Below, piece after piece: positions 13,479 to 23,200 of a DNA stretch of 45,465 nucleotides (position 1 is its first letter; every line of letters starts with the position of its first letter). Origin of the DNA: an uncultured Kiritimatiellota bacterium. GTDB taxonomy: Bacteria; Verrucomicrobiota; Kiritimatiellia; RFP12; UBA1067. Location: assembly GCA_934654805.1 (NCBI GenBank), contig CAKUGW010000009.1, forward strand, positions 1 through 45,465. The letters are read 5' to 3'. Under the pieces are notes generated by a model that did not search any database, was not told where the DNA came from, and saw nothing but the letters and a program-made list of their open reading frames with translations. A program made the translations under genes and the position numbers.

Positions 13479-14262
13479 CCCCCATTGCACCATCGGCCGC
13501 GCCCGCCGCGCCGCTGCCTTTTGCGATTGCCAGCTCACGCCTCAGCGACGCGACCTCGCCCTTCAGTCGAGCGTTCTCGGCCTTGAGCGCGGCGATTTCC
13601 TCGTTCTGGGTCTGGCGACGGCCGAGGCGAACGGCCGTCATGCGCTCGCGGATGCCGCCGTTCTCCTTGAAGTCCTCGGCCTTCTTCTCAAGATGCGTCG
13701 CCATCATCCTGTCGACCATGTGACAGAGCGTGTTCGCGCAGTTGGCGAACTCTTCGTCTGTCCATTTCTCGAAGAGCGGCTCGTAATCGGCAATCTGATT
13801 GTGGGCGCGGCAGAATCTCAAGAGTCCGTCATAACGCGGATGCGCCTTGTCCCAGAGCGCGAGCTTGCGTGCCACGAGGTAGTCGATGTAATCTTCCTGA
13901 AGCTCTTTCAAGCTTGCCCGCGCGACATTGAGAAGCTTCAGCTCCATCTCGGTCGACGTGACGCCATCGGCGAAGCCCTCGACGATGTTCTGCTTGCCGC
14001 TGCGCGCGGCCTGCACCATCTGATCGACCGTGCGATCACCGTATTTCGGCAAAAACCGTCTACAGAAGACCACGGTCATCTGATAGAGAACGACGGTCTT
14101 CTGGTAGAAGTAGAGGTTCTGCCAGTTCGTCTGAGGGCGAAGCAGCGACAGCGGAGAACGAGAAGTTCCAGACAGGCTAGAAGATCTAGAACAACTAGAC
14201 CTACTAGGCCTGCTAGAACAACTAGGAAACCTCGAATCGCCTTTTTGAAAAACCGTATTCAT
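13435..14262 (-). CDS. Four-helix-bundle protein with suffix domain and Ser/Arg-rich ends
   Basis: A 275-residue protein. Residues about 45-150 (NLYFYQKTVVLYQMTVVFCR, MVQAARSGKQNIVEG, LLNVARASLKELQEDYIDYL) form the four-helix bundle of the 23S rRNA intervening-sequence/S23 type. The following region (NTLCHMVDRMMATHLEK) matches the four-helix-bundle-suffix group. A coiled-coil-like stretch (EEIAALKAENARLKGEVASL) comes near the C-terminus. Both ends are low-complexity Ser/Arg/Cys sequence encoded by CTAG arrays (residues about 11-35 and the last 13). Function is unknown; small four-helix relatives bind nucleic acid. Translation starts after GAAGG, about 78 nt downstream of an extended -10. No reverse transcriptase is nearby. 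Confidence 0.8.
   Translation of the reverse strand: MNTVFQKGDSRFPSCSSRPSRSSCSRSSSLSGTSRSPLSLLRPQTNWQNLYFYQKTVVLYQMTVVFCRRFLPKYGDRTVDQMVQAARSGKQNIVEGFADGVTSTEMELKLLNVARASLKELQEDYIDYLVARKLALWDKAHPRYDGLLRFCRAHNQIADYEPLFEKWTDEEFANCANTLCHMVDRMMATHLEKKAEDFKENGGIRERMTAVRLGRRQTQNEEIAALKAENARLKGEVASLRRELAIAKGSGAAGAADGAMGARSSSCSRSSSLLP
14177..14225. repeat. CTAG array at the 5' end of the four-helix-bundle gene
   Basis: CTAG occurs at 14177, 14186, 14195, 14204, 14213 and 14222, every 9 bp. The unit CTAGAACAA is shared with the array at 13390-13478 in the same orientation. The array is inside the coding region and encodes Ser/Arg/Cys-rich sequence. Confidence 0.9.
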
Positions 14263-14339
14263 CCTTCGATTCCCCTCAATCGCATTTTAAGGCGCGCAAC
14301 GTTCTTCAAGGCACCGCCGAACGGAACTTGATGTCGCCG

Positions 14340-14348
14340 ATTATATCA
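14340..14348 (-). promoter_or_regulatory. Extended -10 (TGATATAAT) for the four-helix-bundle gene
   Basis: The minus strand 14348-14340 reads TGATATAAT. The first in-frame ATG used (14262) is 77 nt further on, after GAAGG, so this transcript has a leader, unlike the leaderless set. Confidence 0.55.
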
Positions 14349-14410
14349 TATTTCTCATTCTTCATTCTATCGGTCTATTGGATTCAAGAACCGGGCCGGC
14401 GGGTGCACCC

Positions 14411-14444
14411 TCAAGAAGCCGCCGCCCCGAAACGGTGCGGCGAC
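14411..14444 (-). terminator. Probable rho-independent terminator after the surface-protein gene
   Basis: Read on the minus strand, 14444-14437 (GTCGCCGC) pairs with 14425-14418 (GCGGCGGC) through eight positions including one G-T pair. CC-GG extends the stem after a mismatch, and a loop of about GTTTCG closes it. TTCTT follows. It sits about 30 bp past the stop codon at 14474. The T-tract is short, so efficiency is uncertain. Confidence 0.5.
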
Positions 14445-14473
14445 ATACTTGACCCTCGCGTTAGCCCGACGTC

Positions 14474-17152
14474 TTACCGAATCAGGAAGAGAAAGCCCGG
14501 GCGCGCAACGGTCACGACAGGACGCCCCTCTTCCATCTTGAGCGAACAGAGCTTGCGCGTGTCACCGTCGATGACGAGTTCCCACGTCGCGTCCTCGGCG
14601 AACGTGACGTTCTCGCCAAGAACGACAGGCGTCTGGCCTGCGCCGAGTGCCGCGATGTTTCCGACAAGTTTCACCGTGCCGCCGCCAAGCGTCGTGAACG
14701 ACGCCTGAGACCCAACCGTCACGGAGCCCAACGTTCCGGCATCGTTCACGAAGACCTCGATTACCCCGCCGTCGGCCAGCCGAACCGTTCCTTCCGCGAG
14801 CGTCCCCGCCCCGCCGAAGGACCTCACCGTCATCGGTTCACCGTCGAGAACCAGTTCCGCACCAGCGGCAATCCGCACCGTCTCGACGGAAGACGGCCGT
14901 GCATCCGTGAAGTAATCGCCGAACCATTTCTTGTGGAGATAAGACTGAATCTTCCGATGCTGGGTTTCCGTGACGGCGTTCGTGCAGACAATCACTTCGC
15001 CAAGGAGCTGACCGCCCGAACGGTTGGCCGCGTGTCCGCTGTAAGCCAACGCGGCAATTTGGACGCCAGACGCACCGGACGTACTCTGCCGCCACGCGAC
15101 GAGATCGAACGCGCCCGAAAGAGTCGCCTGAGAGGCTGTCGCATAGTTGGTGCCATTAATCGAGAAGACGCCGTTTGCAGCCATCAAGGCAGAATCCGAG
15201 TTCACGACCGCCGCCGTAGGATCCTCACGGTTACGCGGCGCAAGGCTGTTTCCCCCGATGGTCGGCCCGTCGAAGAGCACATTGCCGCCATACGCGCTGC
15301 CGAAGACCGAATAGGTCGCCGTCGCGTCCGGCAATGCCTCCACCCCGGTGTCATTGCCATAGGTCGTGGTCGGCGCCTTCATGATCTGCATCATGACACG
15401 CAGGCCGGGATCATACGGGTTAGGGCCGAGCGGGCCGAAATCGACAACGGGCAGCCCGTTGAGCGCCTGTTCCCGAACCCACGGAAGTTTCGTGACGGCG
15501 GACGAGCGACAGCGAACCTCATATCCGCCATCCTCGCGCACGTCCTTCCAACGGCCGATAAAATTGGTTCCGTTCTCCGTGAACTTGTAGTCGAATCGCG
15601 CCCATGTGGCGTCGAGATGCAGTGCCATGTCGGACGGCAGCACCGATTCGGCCGAATAGGAGTCGTTTTGGATGATGAGCTTGCCGCCGTTCACTTCGAC
15701 GCCATGCGCATCCATAACCGGCACCCTAAGCGTCCCCGCACCGTTCTTGGCCAGCGTCCCGGCACTGGTCATCGCATTAATCGTCACCGAGTTCCCATCC
15801 CCAACCGAAACGGCACCCGAGCGGACGAGCATATCCGGCACAACCGCGTAGGCATCGACCTGAAGGACGCCACCACCCGTGACCGTGATCGTGCCCGACA
15901 GGGAGGCCGTTCCGACGCGCAGCGTCACCCCTGTGGGGATGTCAAGCGTCGTCCCGCTCGCCATCGTGAGCCTCGGCTGATAGATCTCGCCGCCAGTCGC
16001 CTTGCCAAGCGAAATCGCACCAGCCTCCACGGTAATCTGCGTATTCGTCGCATCCGGCGCATAGTCGACGACCTTGAGCGTGCCGGGGCCGAACTTGACC
16101 AGTTCCCCGATGTTCTCGGCCTTGCGCGCATCGGCGAGGACGAGCGTGTTCACCATGAGCATCGTCTCGGCCTCTGGGATGCAGATCCGAGCCTTGACGA
16201 TGTCGGTATTCCAGTATTGAGACGAGACGGAGAGACCGGCCAGCACAGGATCGGAGCCGTCCGCGTTCCGATAAAACCAAAGGCGTCCATAGGGCGTCTG
16301 GATCTTGCCGGTGAAGGCGGAGAGGTCATGCACGCGCAAGGTGCCGACATAGGCGAAGACATTGTGGTCCGTGGGATCGGTGCTGACCGTCAGGGTACGG
16401 GAACCGACCAGACGGGCCACGTCAAGCCAGACCATCGCGCCACTCTCGCCCGTCAGGGTTTCATTGCGGATCAGAGACGTGAGCTGAATCTGGCTGTCGG
16501 CATCGACCCTGACCGTCCCAACCGTCTGGTGGTATTGGTAACTGTCGCCGAAGATGTTGAGCGCACCGTTGTTCGACAGCGTGTAGTCGCCACTCGGATA
16601 GAGATTGTCCGTGATTGTCGCCGCCGTGAAACCGCGATCCTTGAGATCGAACTCGAAGGTGTTCTCGACCGTGACCGCGCCGCTGACGCGCACATTTCCT
16701 CGGAACTTCCCCCGATAGCGCGCGGAGACAACGAGGTCGCCCAAAACCTCGACGTCACAGTCGAAGTAAGGATACTTTCCCGACCCAAATGACCCCGAAA
16801 GCGTCGAGGTGCCGGACACATCCTTGAGCGTCAGCTTGCCGCCGTGAAAATAGAACGCGCACTTGGACGCCTCGAACTTGAGATGTCCGAGCGTCAGGCC
16901 GTCATCCGGGAACTTCACGTGAATGTCCGCCGTTCCCGCAAGCGCAGCGCCCGCGATGGTCGCGTCGACGCTCTCGCCCACGGGGCAGTCGCCGTCCTGC
17001 CAGTTTTCGGGTGCCGTCCATTCGTAGGCGGTCTCCGCCGTATTGCCTGCCGTCGGCAGGAACGTGTAGGTCTTGGCCTGCGCCGCAAAGGCGGCCGCGG
17101 CCATTCCAAGACAGGCGACTGTCGCCCATCTGCGTTCGCTTGTTTTTGTCAT
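14474..17152 (-). CDS. Large repeat-rich surface protein with LamG-like insert and shared C-terminal tail
   Basis: An 892-residue exported protein. The signal peptide is MTKTSERRWATVACLGMAAA...QA. Most of the chain is beta-helix-type sequence with passenger-associated repeats (for example GELVKFGPGTLKVVDYA and TSAGTLAKNGAGTLRVPVMD). Residues about 505-740 form a LamG/concanavalin-like insert (DMALHLDATWARF... to KIQSYLHKKWFG). The chain ends VTVARPGFLFLIR, closely like the end of the protein at 39134-41617. No outer-membrane beta-barrel follows, so it is not a classical autotransporter. The ATG at 17152 is chosen because GAGGAGG precedes it; an upstream ATG at 17185 lacks one. It lies 54 nt after the metallo-beta-lactamase-fold gene, probably in one operon. 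Confidence 0.8.
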   Translation of the reverse strand: MTKTSERRWATVACLGMAAAAFAAQAKTYTFLPTAGNTAETAYEWTAPENWQDGDCPVGESVDATIAGAALAGTADIHVKFPDDGLTLGHLKFEASKCAFYFHGGKLTLKDVSGTSTLSGSFGSGKYPYFDCDVEVLGDLVVSARYRGKFRGNVRVSGAVTVENTFEFDLKDRGFTAATITDNLYPSGDYTLSNNGALNIFGDSYQYHQTVGTVRVDADSQIQLTSLIRNETLTGESGAMVWLDVARLVGSRTLTVSTDPTDHNVFAYVGTLRVHDLSAFTGKIQTPYGRLWFYRNADGSDPVLAGLSVSSQYWNTDIVKARICIPEAETMLMVNTLVLADARKAENIGELVKFGPGTLKVVDYAPDATNTQITVEAGAISLGKATGGEIYQPRLTMASGTTLDIPTGVTLRVGTASLSGTITVTGGGVLQVDAYAVVPDMLVRSGAVSVGDGNSVTINAMTSAGTLAKNGAGTLRVPVMDAHGVEVNGGKLIIQNDSYSAESVLPSDMALHLDATWARFDYKFTENGTNFIGRWKDVREDGGYEVRCRSSAVTKLPWVREQALNGLPVVDFGPLGPNPYDPGLRVMMQIMKAPTTTYGNDTGVEALPDATATYSVFGSAYGGNVLFDGPTIGGNSLAPRNREDPTAAVVNSDSALMAANGVFSINGTNYATASQATLSGAFDLVAWRQSTSGASGVQIAALAYSGHAANRSGGQLLGEVIVCTNAVTETQHRKIQSYLHKKWFGDYFTDARPSSVETVRIAAGAELVLDGEPMTVRSFGGAGTLAEGTVRLADGGVIEVFVNDAGTLGSVTVGSQASFTTLGGGTVKLVGNIAALGAGQTPVVLGENVTFAEDATWELVIDGDTRKLCSLKMEEGRPVVTVARPGFLFLIR

Positions 17153-17206
17153 GTACGAGACCTCCTCGCTGATTTTTGCTGACATGCTTTAGGTTGACTT
17201 TGCAAT

Positions 17207-18256
17207 CTACCCCACCCGCTTCGCGGTGAGCGGGTAGCGCTTCGACGGGTCCGTCGTGACGGCGGCGCGGCCGCCGTCCAGGACGAACGTGACGTCGCCG
17301 TGGACGTTCGTGGCGTAGGCGTCCATCCCGGCCTGGGCGTAGACCCGCACGCACGTCCGGCCGCAGGACTCCATCCAGGGCTGGTTCCCCAGCGAGGCGA
17401 TCACGGCCCGGGGCACGGGGTTCATCGTCTTGATGAGCTTCACTGCCTCTTCCGGCTTCGTGCCGTGGGCCGGCAGCACGCACACGTCGCACCCCCACTT
17501 GCCGTGTCGCTCCAGGTGGGCGCGCATGTACCGGGCCGCGTAGTCGGGCTGGATGTCGCCCATCAGGAAGAAGACCGTCCCCCCAGAGACGACGCGCAGC
17601 GCGTTGGCGTTCCCGTTGAGGAGATGGTGGTAGATCGTGTCGTTCTTGCCGTAGCCGGGGCGGTCCTTGATCTCGCCGACGTATCCCTCGGCGGGCGGCC
17701 AGACGAGTTCCGCCGAGAAGCCCGGCTCGTTCCAGGCGAGGTCCGTGCCCATGCGCACGTCCTCGACGAGCGCCCCCGGATGCGCCGCCGCGAACGCATC
17801 GAGCGCCGTGCGGGCGATCTGCGACTCGCCGTTGTGCTTCGGCCTGCCGGAGGCGTCCATCGGCAGGAAGTTGTTGTTGAACACCTTCTTGATCGGGAAC
17901 GCATCCCACATCGAGAGGAACCCGCCGAAATGGTCCGCGTGGTAGTGGGAGATCACGAGTCCGTCGATCGCCCGGATGCCGTGCGCCTTCAGCCAGGGGA
18001 TCACGATGGTGGAGCCGTTGCTGTGCGCCGCGTCCTGCCCGTTCGCGGTGTCGAAGAGGTACGTCTTGCCCGACGGCGTGCGCAGCACCGCGCAGAGCCC
18101 CGCCCCGCCGCCCGTGCAGTCAGGGTTGAGGAGGGAGATGGCCGTCTTCCCGGTCACGTCGGCGCGCCCTTGCGAAACGGCGAACCCCGCCGAGGCGCAG
18201 GCGAACAGTTCAACGAACTCACGGCGTGTGCAACTCGGGCTTTTCATCGTTGACAT
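17207..18256 (-). CDS. Tat-exported metallo-beta-lactamase-fold hydrolase (ComEC C-terminal-like)
   Basis: A 349-residue protein with a Tat signal (CTRREFVELFACASAG, Arg-Arg at 11-12). The metallo-beta-lactamase core includes SHYHADHFGG near residue 102, NDTIYHHLL, FLMGDIQ and LPAHG, which supply the HxHxDH and later metal ligands. Similar stand-alone domains resemble the C-terminal hydrolase domain of the DNA-uptake protein ComEC, but many are of unknown substrate. It is translated from the ATG at 18256 with GGGAGG eleven to six bases upstream, inside a leader of about 50 nt. The surface-protein gene follows directly. Confidence 0.85.
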   Translation of the reverse strand: MSTMKSPSCTRREFVELFACASAGFAVSQGRADVTGKTAISLLNPDCTGGGAGLCAVLRTPSGKTYLFDTANGQDAAHSNGSTIVIPWLKAHGIRAIDGLVISHYHADHFGGFLSMWDAFPIKKVFNNNFLPMDASGRPKHNGESQIARTALDAFAAAHPGALVEDVRMGTDLAWNEPGFSAELVWPPAEGYVGEIKDRPGYGKNDTIYHHLLNGNANALRVVSGGTVFFLMGDIQPDYAARYMRAHLERHGKWGCDVCVLPAHGTKPEEAVKLIKTMNPVPRAVIASLGNQPWMESCGRTCVRVYAQAGMDAYATNVHGDVTFVLDGGRAAVTTDPSKRYPLTAKRVG

Positions 18257-18311
18257 GGCCTCCTCCCTGATTTGATCTTTGGCATGACGACTTCACAACG
18301 TTTATGCACAT

Positions 18312-18320
18312 AGTATAGCA
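18312..18320 (-). promoter_or_regulatory. Extended -10 (TGCTATACT) with conventional leader
   Basis: The minus strand 18320-18312 reads TGCTATACT. It lies about 55 nt before the ATG at 18256, leaving room for the strong Shine-Dalgarno. It serves as an internal contrast to the leaderless promoters. Confidence 0.5.
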
Positions 18321-18754
18321 CAAGGCCACGCCACCGCCCACCTCTATCTTCGTAGATGGGGGAGGGGAATGCTTTCAGCCGGCTGATGATGACGAACTAA
18401 CCTCTTTCACAGAAACTAACCTCTTTCACAGAGGGGAGAAGACGTCTTTGCGCCCGCTCTCCCCTCTATTTCGTTCTCTCGCCACAAGGCGCGGCTTCGC
18501 CTCTGGCACAAAGAGGGCACAGTGACAGGTCTATGCGCGGGCGGACGACGTTCAGATTCTCGCTCCGAAGCGCAGGCTGTCTGTGTAGAGAAAAGACATT
18601 CAAATATCCCCCTGCGCGACAGTCCATCGCATTTTTGGCCCGTCGGCCCGACAGCTCGCGCTTCGGGGCGGGAAGTGGCGCGAGTGAGGAGCGAGGGTTT
18701 GCTGGCGTCGGGCAGAGCGAATCATCTTTTCATGCAGGAATCCTGAAGAGGCCA
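18321..18754. other. Non-coding stretch rich in short repeats
   Basis: No supported gene lies here. The stretch holds the conserved 18-mer (18339-18356), an 18-bp unit AACTAACCTCTTTCACAG present twice (18395-18412 and 18414-18431), and the second copy of the 40-bp dispersed repeat (18672-18711). The remaining sequence can be read as open frames but resembles no protein I recognise. Confidence 0.6.
18672..18711. repeat. Dispersed 40-bp repeat, copy 2
   Basis: Exact 40-base match to 532-571, same orientation, 18 kb apart. Confidence 0.8.
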
Positions 18755-18783
18755 TTGACAGTTCAGGTCAAATATGGTTTAAT
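18755..18783 (+). promoter_or_regulatory. Canonical sigma-70-type promoter of hipB
   Basis: TTGACA at 18755-18760, a 17-bp spacer ending in TGG, then TTTAAT at 18778-18783. This is the only promoter in the window with a textbook -35. The leader to the ATG at 18844 is about 50 nt. Toxin-antitoxin operons are usually repressed by the antitoxin at such a site. Confidence 0.6.
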
Positions 18784-18843
18784 GCGCACCATCTGACGAA
18801 TTAGAGTAAAATCGCACTGATAAAATGCCAGATAAGGCGAACT

Positions 18844-19179
18844 ATGTTTGAACCGACTGACACTGTTGACGAAATCCTATCCGGCTTGGGCGTTCGGCTG
18901 GCCAAACATCGGTTGAGCCGTCGGCTGACGCAAGAGGAGCTTGCGCAACGGGCTGGGCTGTCCAAGCGTACGGTCGAGCGACTGGAAAAGGCGACCTCGA
19001 ACGTGCGACTCTCGGCCTTTGTCGCCGCGTGTCAGGCCCTGGGCCTGACCGAGGGCTTTGACGCGCTCGTGCCGGCGGTCGAACTCGGCCCGCTGGCATT
19101 GGCCAGAGGCGAGCGACTGCCCAAGCGCATCCGCAAGGCGTCCCGCAAGGCGAGCGCGATCTGGGGAGAGCCGACATGA
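18844..19179 (+). CDS. hipB: HipB-like antitoxin, XRE-family helix-turn-helix protein
   Basis: A 111-residue DNA-binding protein with a helix-turn-helix at about residues 15-70 (VRLAKHRLSRRLTQEELAQRAGLSKRTVERLEKATSNV). It overlaps the hipA start by four bases (ATGA), the usual arrangement for hipBA. HipB-type proteins bind the operon promoter and neutralise HipA. Here the toxin gene is broken, so the antitoxin may persist alone as a repressor, as a defence against other HipA copies, or simply as a relic. The frame and length look intact. Confidence 0.82.
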   Translation: MFEPTDTVDEILSGLGVRLAKHRLSRRLTQEELAQRAGLSKRTVERLEKATSNVRLSAFVAACQALGLTEGFDALVPAVELGPLALARGERLPKRIRKASRKASAIWGEPT

Positions 19180-20071
19180 TCGAATCTGCGGACGTCATTC
19201 TTTGGGGAACGCGCATCGGCTGTGTCGTCCGCCGAGACGGCGTGCCCTACGCGGAATTCGAGTACGCGCCGGATTTCATCGGCTGCGGCATCGAGCCGTC
19301 GCCAATCGAGATGCCGGTCGCGTCGCGGGTCTACAAGTTCCCTTCGCTGCCATACGCCTCGTTTCACGGACTTCCCGGCATGCTCTCCGATTCCGTGCCG
19401 GACAAGTTCGGAAACGCCGTCATCGACGTTTGGCTGAAGACGCAGGGGCGCGCGCCCGGCAGCCTCTCGCCGATCGAACGGCTCTGCTACACGGGCAGTC
19501 GCGGCATGGGGGCCTTGGAGTATCGCCCTTCGCTGTTTTCGGAAGGGAACCCCGACGAAGCCCTGCACGTCGACCAACTCGCACAGCTTGCCGCCGACGT
19601 CCTGCGGTCGCGGCGCACGGCACGTGCGGAACTGGTTCCCGGCATCCAGCGGTACGCGCCCATTCTGCGCGTCGCCGCCTTGTCAACGACATCCGCGCCG
19701 AACAGGAACTCTTTCGCCGCATGGTCTTCAACGTCCTCGCCTGGAACTGCGACGACCACGTGAAGAACATCTCCTACCTGATGGACAAGTCGGGCGCGTG
19801 GAGCCTCGCCCCTGCCTATGACGTCTGCTACGCCTACAATCCCAACGGCGCCTGGACGTCCGGCCATCAGATGTCCGTCAACGGCAAGAAGACCGATATC
19901 GGACGAGAGGATCTCCTTGCGGCGGGAAAAGTCGCCGGTCTCAGCGCGCGCACGTGTCTCGGCATCATCGACCGTGTGCAAGCGGCCGTCCGAGACTGGA
20001 CGCGCTTCGCCGCCAAAGCCGAAGTCCGCGATGAATTCATTTCCGCGATCGACAGGCGGCTGGGGGGATGA
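19176..20071 (+). pseudogene. hipA: hipA-like toxin gene, broken by internal deletion and frameshift
   Basis: The N-terminal part (19176 to about 19650) encodes a HipA N-domain (MIESADVILWGTRIGCVVRR, FHGLPGMLSDSVPDKFGN, YTGSRGMGALEYRPS). The C-terminal part is in another frame (about 19680-20071) and encodes the kinase C-lobe: FRRMVFNVLAWNCDDHVKN with the catalytic loop, and PAYDVCYAYNP with the metal-binding Asp. About 150 residues expected between them are absent, including the autophosphorylation/P-loop region, and the frame changes near 19650-19690. HipA is a Ser/Thr kinase toxin; this copy cannot be active as read. Total length is about 290 codons against 430-440 for the family. Confidence 0.8.
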
Positions 20072-20201
20072 GCGTGTCTTGTGGCGCTGACGGTATCTTC
20101 CAGACGTCCCCGCACAACCTCGTCCTGTCCCGATTCCGATGCGAACGCGCGGACAGCGGCGAAGACAGCGAGCGCCACGCTCGCCCAATGCAGAGAGCCC
20201 G

Positions 20202-23200
20202 TCATTTAGCCCCACGTCCCTTCTTCGTCTTCGCCTCGGCGGCGTTCAGGTAGTCCAGCACGTGCGGCTGGTTGATGTCGGTGTCGAGCGACTTCCGATA
20301 CCACGCGGCGGCCTTCGCCGGCTCGCCGAGCGCGTCGTGGCAGTTGCCCAGCGCGTTCATGACGTTGAGCTGGCGCGGATCGGCCGCGTGCGCCCGCTCG
20401 TAGAGCGCGATCGCCCCCCGGAGGTCCTTCGCCCGCTGGCGGGCCGCGCCCTGTTCGTAGAGCCGCTTCGCCATCGCCTCGTCATACGTGGACGCGGCAT
20501 CGGCCTCCGCCGCCACGGGCGTGCCGATCGAGATCGCCAGGAACATCGCCACGGGACGGTTCAGCGACTGGAAGCGCAACGCGCGGACCGGCTTCGCCGG
20601 CGCCGGGTTCTTCCAGGCCGTCGAGAAGACCGACGCCTTGCCGAAATGCGCCTGCGGAACCGTGAACGCCAGCTGGGTGAGGGTGTCCGTCTCGCCCTCG
20701 GACGGGCTTCCCGGGTTCGGGTCCGTCCAGCCCCTGAGGTTCTGGCCTCCCGTGAACAGGATCTCGTATTCGGAGCCGTCCGCATACTCGACGAAGACGC
20801 TCAGGCAGTGCAGCTTCATCGTCCAGGCCGAGGCGTTCAGGAAGAAGAGCCACGGCGCCTTCTTGCCCTTCATGTCGATGCGCACCTGCTCGTAGTCGTT
20901 GCCGCGCCGGCGGAACTGCGACGTGAGGGCGAAGAGCGACTTCGGACGCTCGATGCGGTAGCGCACGCCCCCGAAGTCGTGCAGGCCCGCCGGCAGCTTG
21001 AACTCGCGCAGGTCGTTCTCCGGCCCCTGGTCGCTCCAGCCGCCCTTCCCGTCGTTCTCGACCTCATCGACGAACGCGCGGTTGAGAACGCCCGTCAGGT
21101 CGACGGGCTCGAAGCGGAGGCGCTTCGGGAGCGACAGCGAACGGCTTGGCGCGACGGACACGCCCAGGTTCGCGATGAGCGTCGTGAAGACGCGCTCGGC
21201 CAGCGGCTTGACGGCCGTCTGCCGGACGTCCATGTTGAGCGTGGAGAGGAGAAGCCCGTCCCGGCGCGCGAGGTAGCGCGGATAGAGAAGCGCCGTCTCG
21301 CCGAGGATCTCCGCTGTGCCGAGCGGTTCGAGCATGAGCGAGACGTCGTCGACGGCCCCCGGATTCTCGACACCATGTCCCAGCCCCAGCTTGCGCCAGA
21401 AGAAGTCGCCGTTCGTCAGCCCCCGCAGTTCGGGGTGGTCCGCCGCCGTCTTGACCGCGTTGCCGCGCCAGGCCGGCGCGGGAAGACCGTCGAGGCGGAC
21501 GCCCCAGACCTTCGGATCGGGATTTTGGACAAGGGCCTTCACGCCCTTCGCCGCCCGGAGCGCAGCCGCCGCCGCCGCGTCGCGCCCGTCCACGAAGAAC
21601 GCGGCGAAGCGTCCATCGTTCTTGGCGATGTCCGCCGCGTCCGCCGCCGCACAGGCGACGCCCCACGCCTGTAGGGGCTTCAGGAAGCGCGTGCCGACGA
21701 CGCCGAGCGTACCGCGCGCGGACGTCCCCGCCGCCGGAAGCGCGATGAGGTTGCGCAGGAGCTGCGCGGCCACGGGATTCACCTCGGGATTCAGGACAAG
21801 GCGCGTCGCGTAGACCGTGCCCTTCCCATACGGGATCTCGACGAGCGCCGAATAGACGAGCCCCTTCGGCCCGCCGGCCTCGATGACCGTCTTCACACCG
21901 CCCGACGCGGGCTTGTCGAAGTAGCCGAAGCCCGTGACGTGGTTCGGATGCCAGAGCGAGAGGTCTTCCCGCGCGATGCCCTTCAGAGCCGGGTGGTCTG
22001 GACGGAAGGTGAAGTTGAGCGCGGCATTGCGCCCCGTCAGGCGCAGGGTGACGGGCAGCCCCTCCGGATACTCCGTGCGCGGCAGGAGAACGAGCTTGCC
22101 GCCGGCCTCGACCGCGCGGAGCATCGCGTCCGTGACCGGCTGGTCGCCGCCGACGACGCACGGATCGCGTAGGAGCGCCGCCTCTTCGCCGCGACGGGCG
22201 AAGGACGTCACCGCGAGCGTCTTCTCCAGCCGTCCCCGGATGCCGTAGACGAGCGCGTAGCGGCCGGCCGCCGGCACGTCGAAGGCGATCTTCACGCGCC
22301 GTCCCTCGCAGCCCGCGAGCGCGAGCGCCTCGCCGCCCGTGCGAACGGCACGGTCGCCCGCGTCGCGCAGCTCCCAGAAGAAGCCGAGCGATTCCGCCTC
22401 GGGGATGTCGTGGAAGACGTTCGCCTGATAGGCGACGCGCGTCCCCTCGTAGAACGCATGGACGCGCTCGACGAGCTGGACGTCCAGAAGTGGCATCGCG
22501 CGCGACGTGCCGTCGCTTCCGCCGCGCCACGGCTGGATGGACGAGACGTTCGCGTCGCGCTGGCCGACGAACGTCTCGAAGTTGACGAACAGGTGGTGCG
22601 CCTCAAGGGTGTTGAAGCCGCAGTAGCCCTCGTCGCCGAAGAAGCGCGTCGAGCCGTGCGGACGCTGGATGTTGACCGACCACCCCGTCTCGTGGACGGA
22701 GATGGGCTTCGTGCCATACGGGATGAGCGCGTCGCCATGCGCGTTGCCGATCGTCTTCGTCTGGCCGAACGGCATGCCGGCGCCGACCGTGAAGTCCTGT
22801 CCGATCGGCCGCCAGTAGAACATATTCGGATACCACGTCGCGGGATCGAGGGTACAGCTCGCAATCGGGTAGTGCGTCGAGAGGATCTGCGTGAGACCGC
22901 GGCAGTCGAGGTCACTGCCCGTCTCGACGAAGCGCGTCGGGTCTTTCGACTTCAGGGCCTTCACGCTCGGCGCAATGAGGTCGTAGGCGCGCCGGTCGTT
23001 GATGATCCAGAACTCGTTCGAGACGTACCACAGGAAGATCGAGGGGTGGTGGCCGTAGGCATCGACCATCGCGCAGTCGCTCTGCGCCTTAGTCCGCCAG
23101 TAGAAGTCGTTGCCGAGGAGGCGCGCCTCCATCTGGCCGAACGGACAGTTCGCCGACGTGAAGCTGCACGGCAGGCCCTGCTCGTCGCAGAAGTCGTACC

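Noticed and set aside
13435..14262. Diversity-generating retroelement
   Set aside because: The four-helix-bundle protein recalls the Avd accessory protein, but no reverse transcriptase, template/variable repeat pair or target gene is in the window.
14474..17152. Classical type V autotransporter
   Set aside because: Passenger-type repeats are present but the C-terminus lacks a 12-strand beta-barrel; it ends in a short FLFLIR tail instead.
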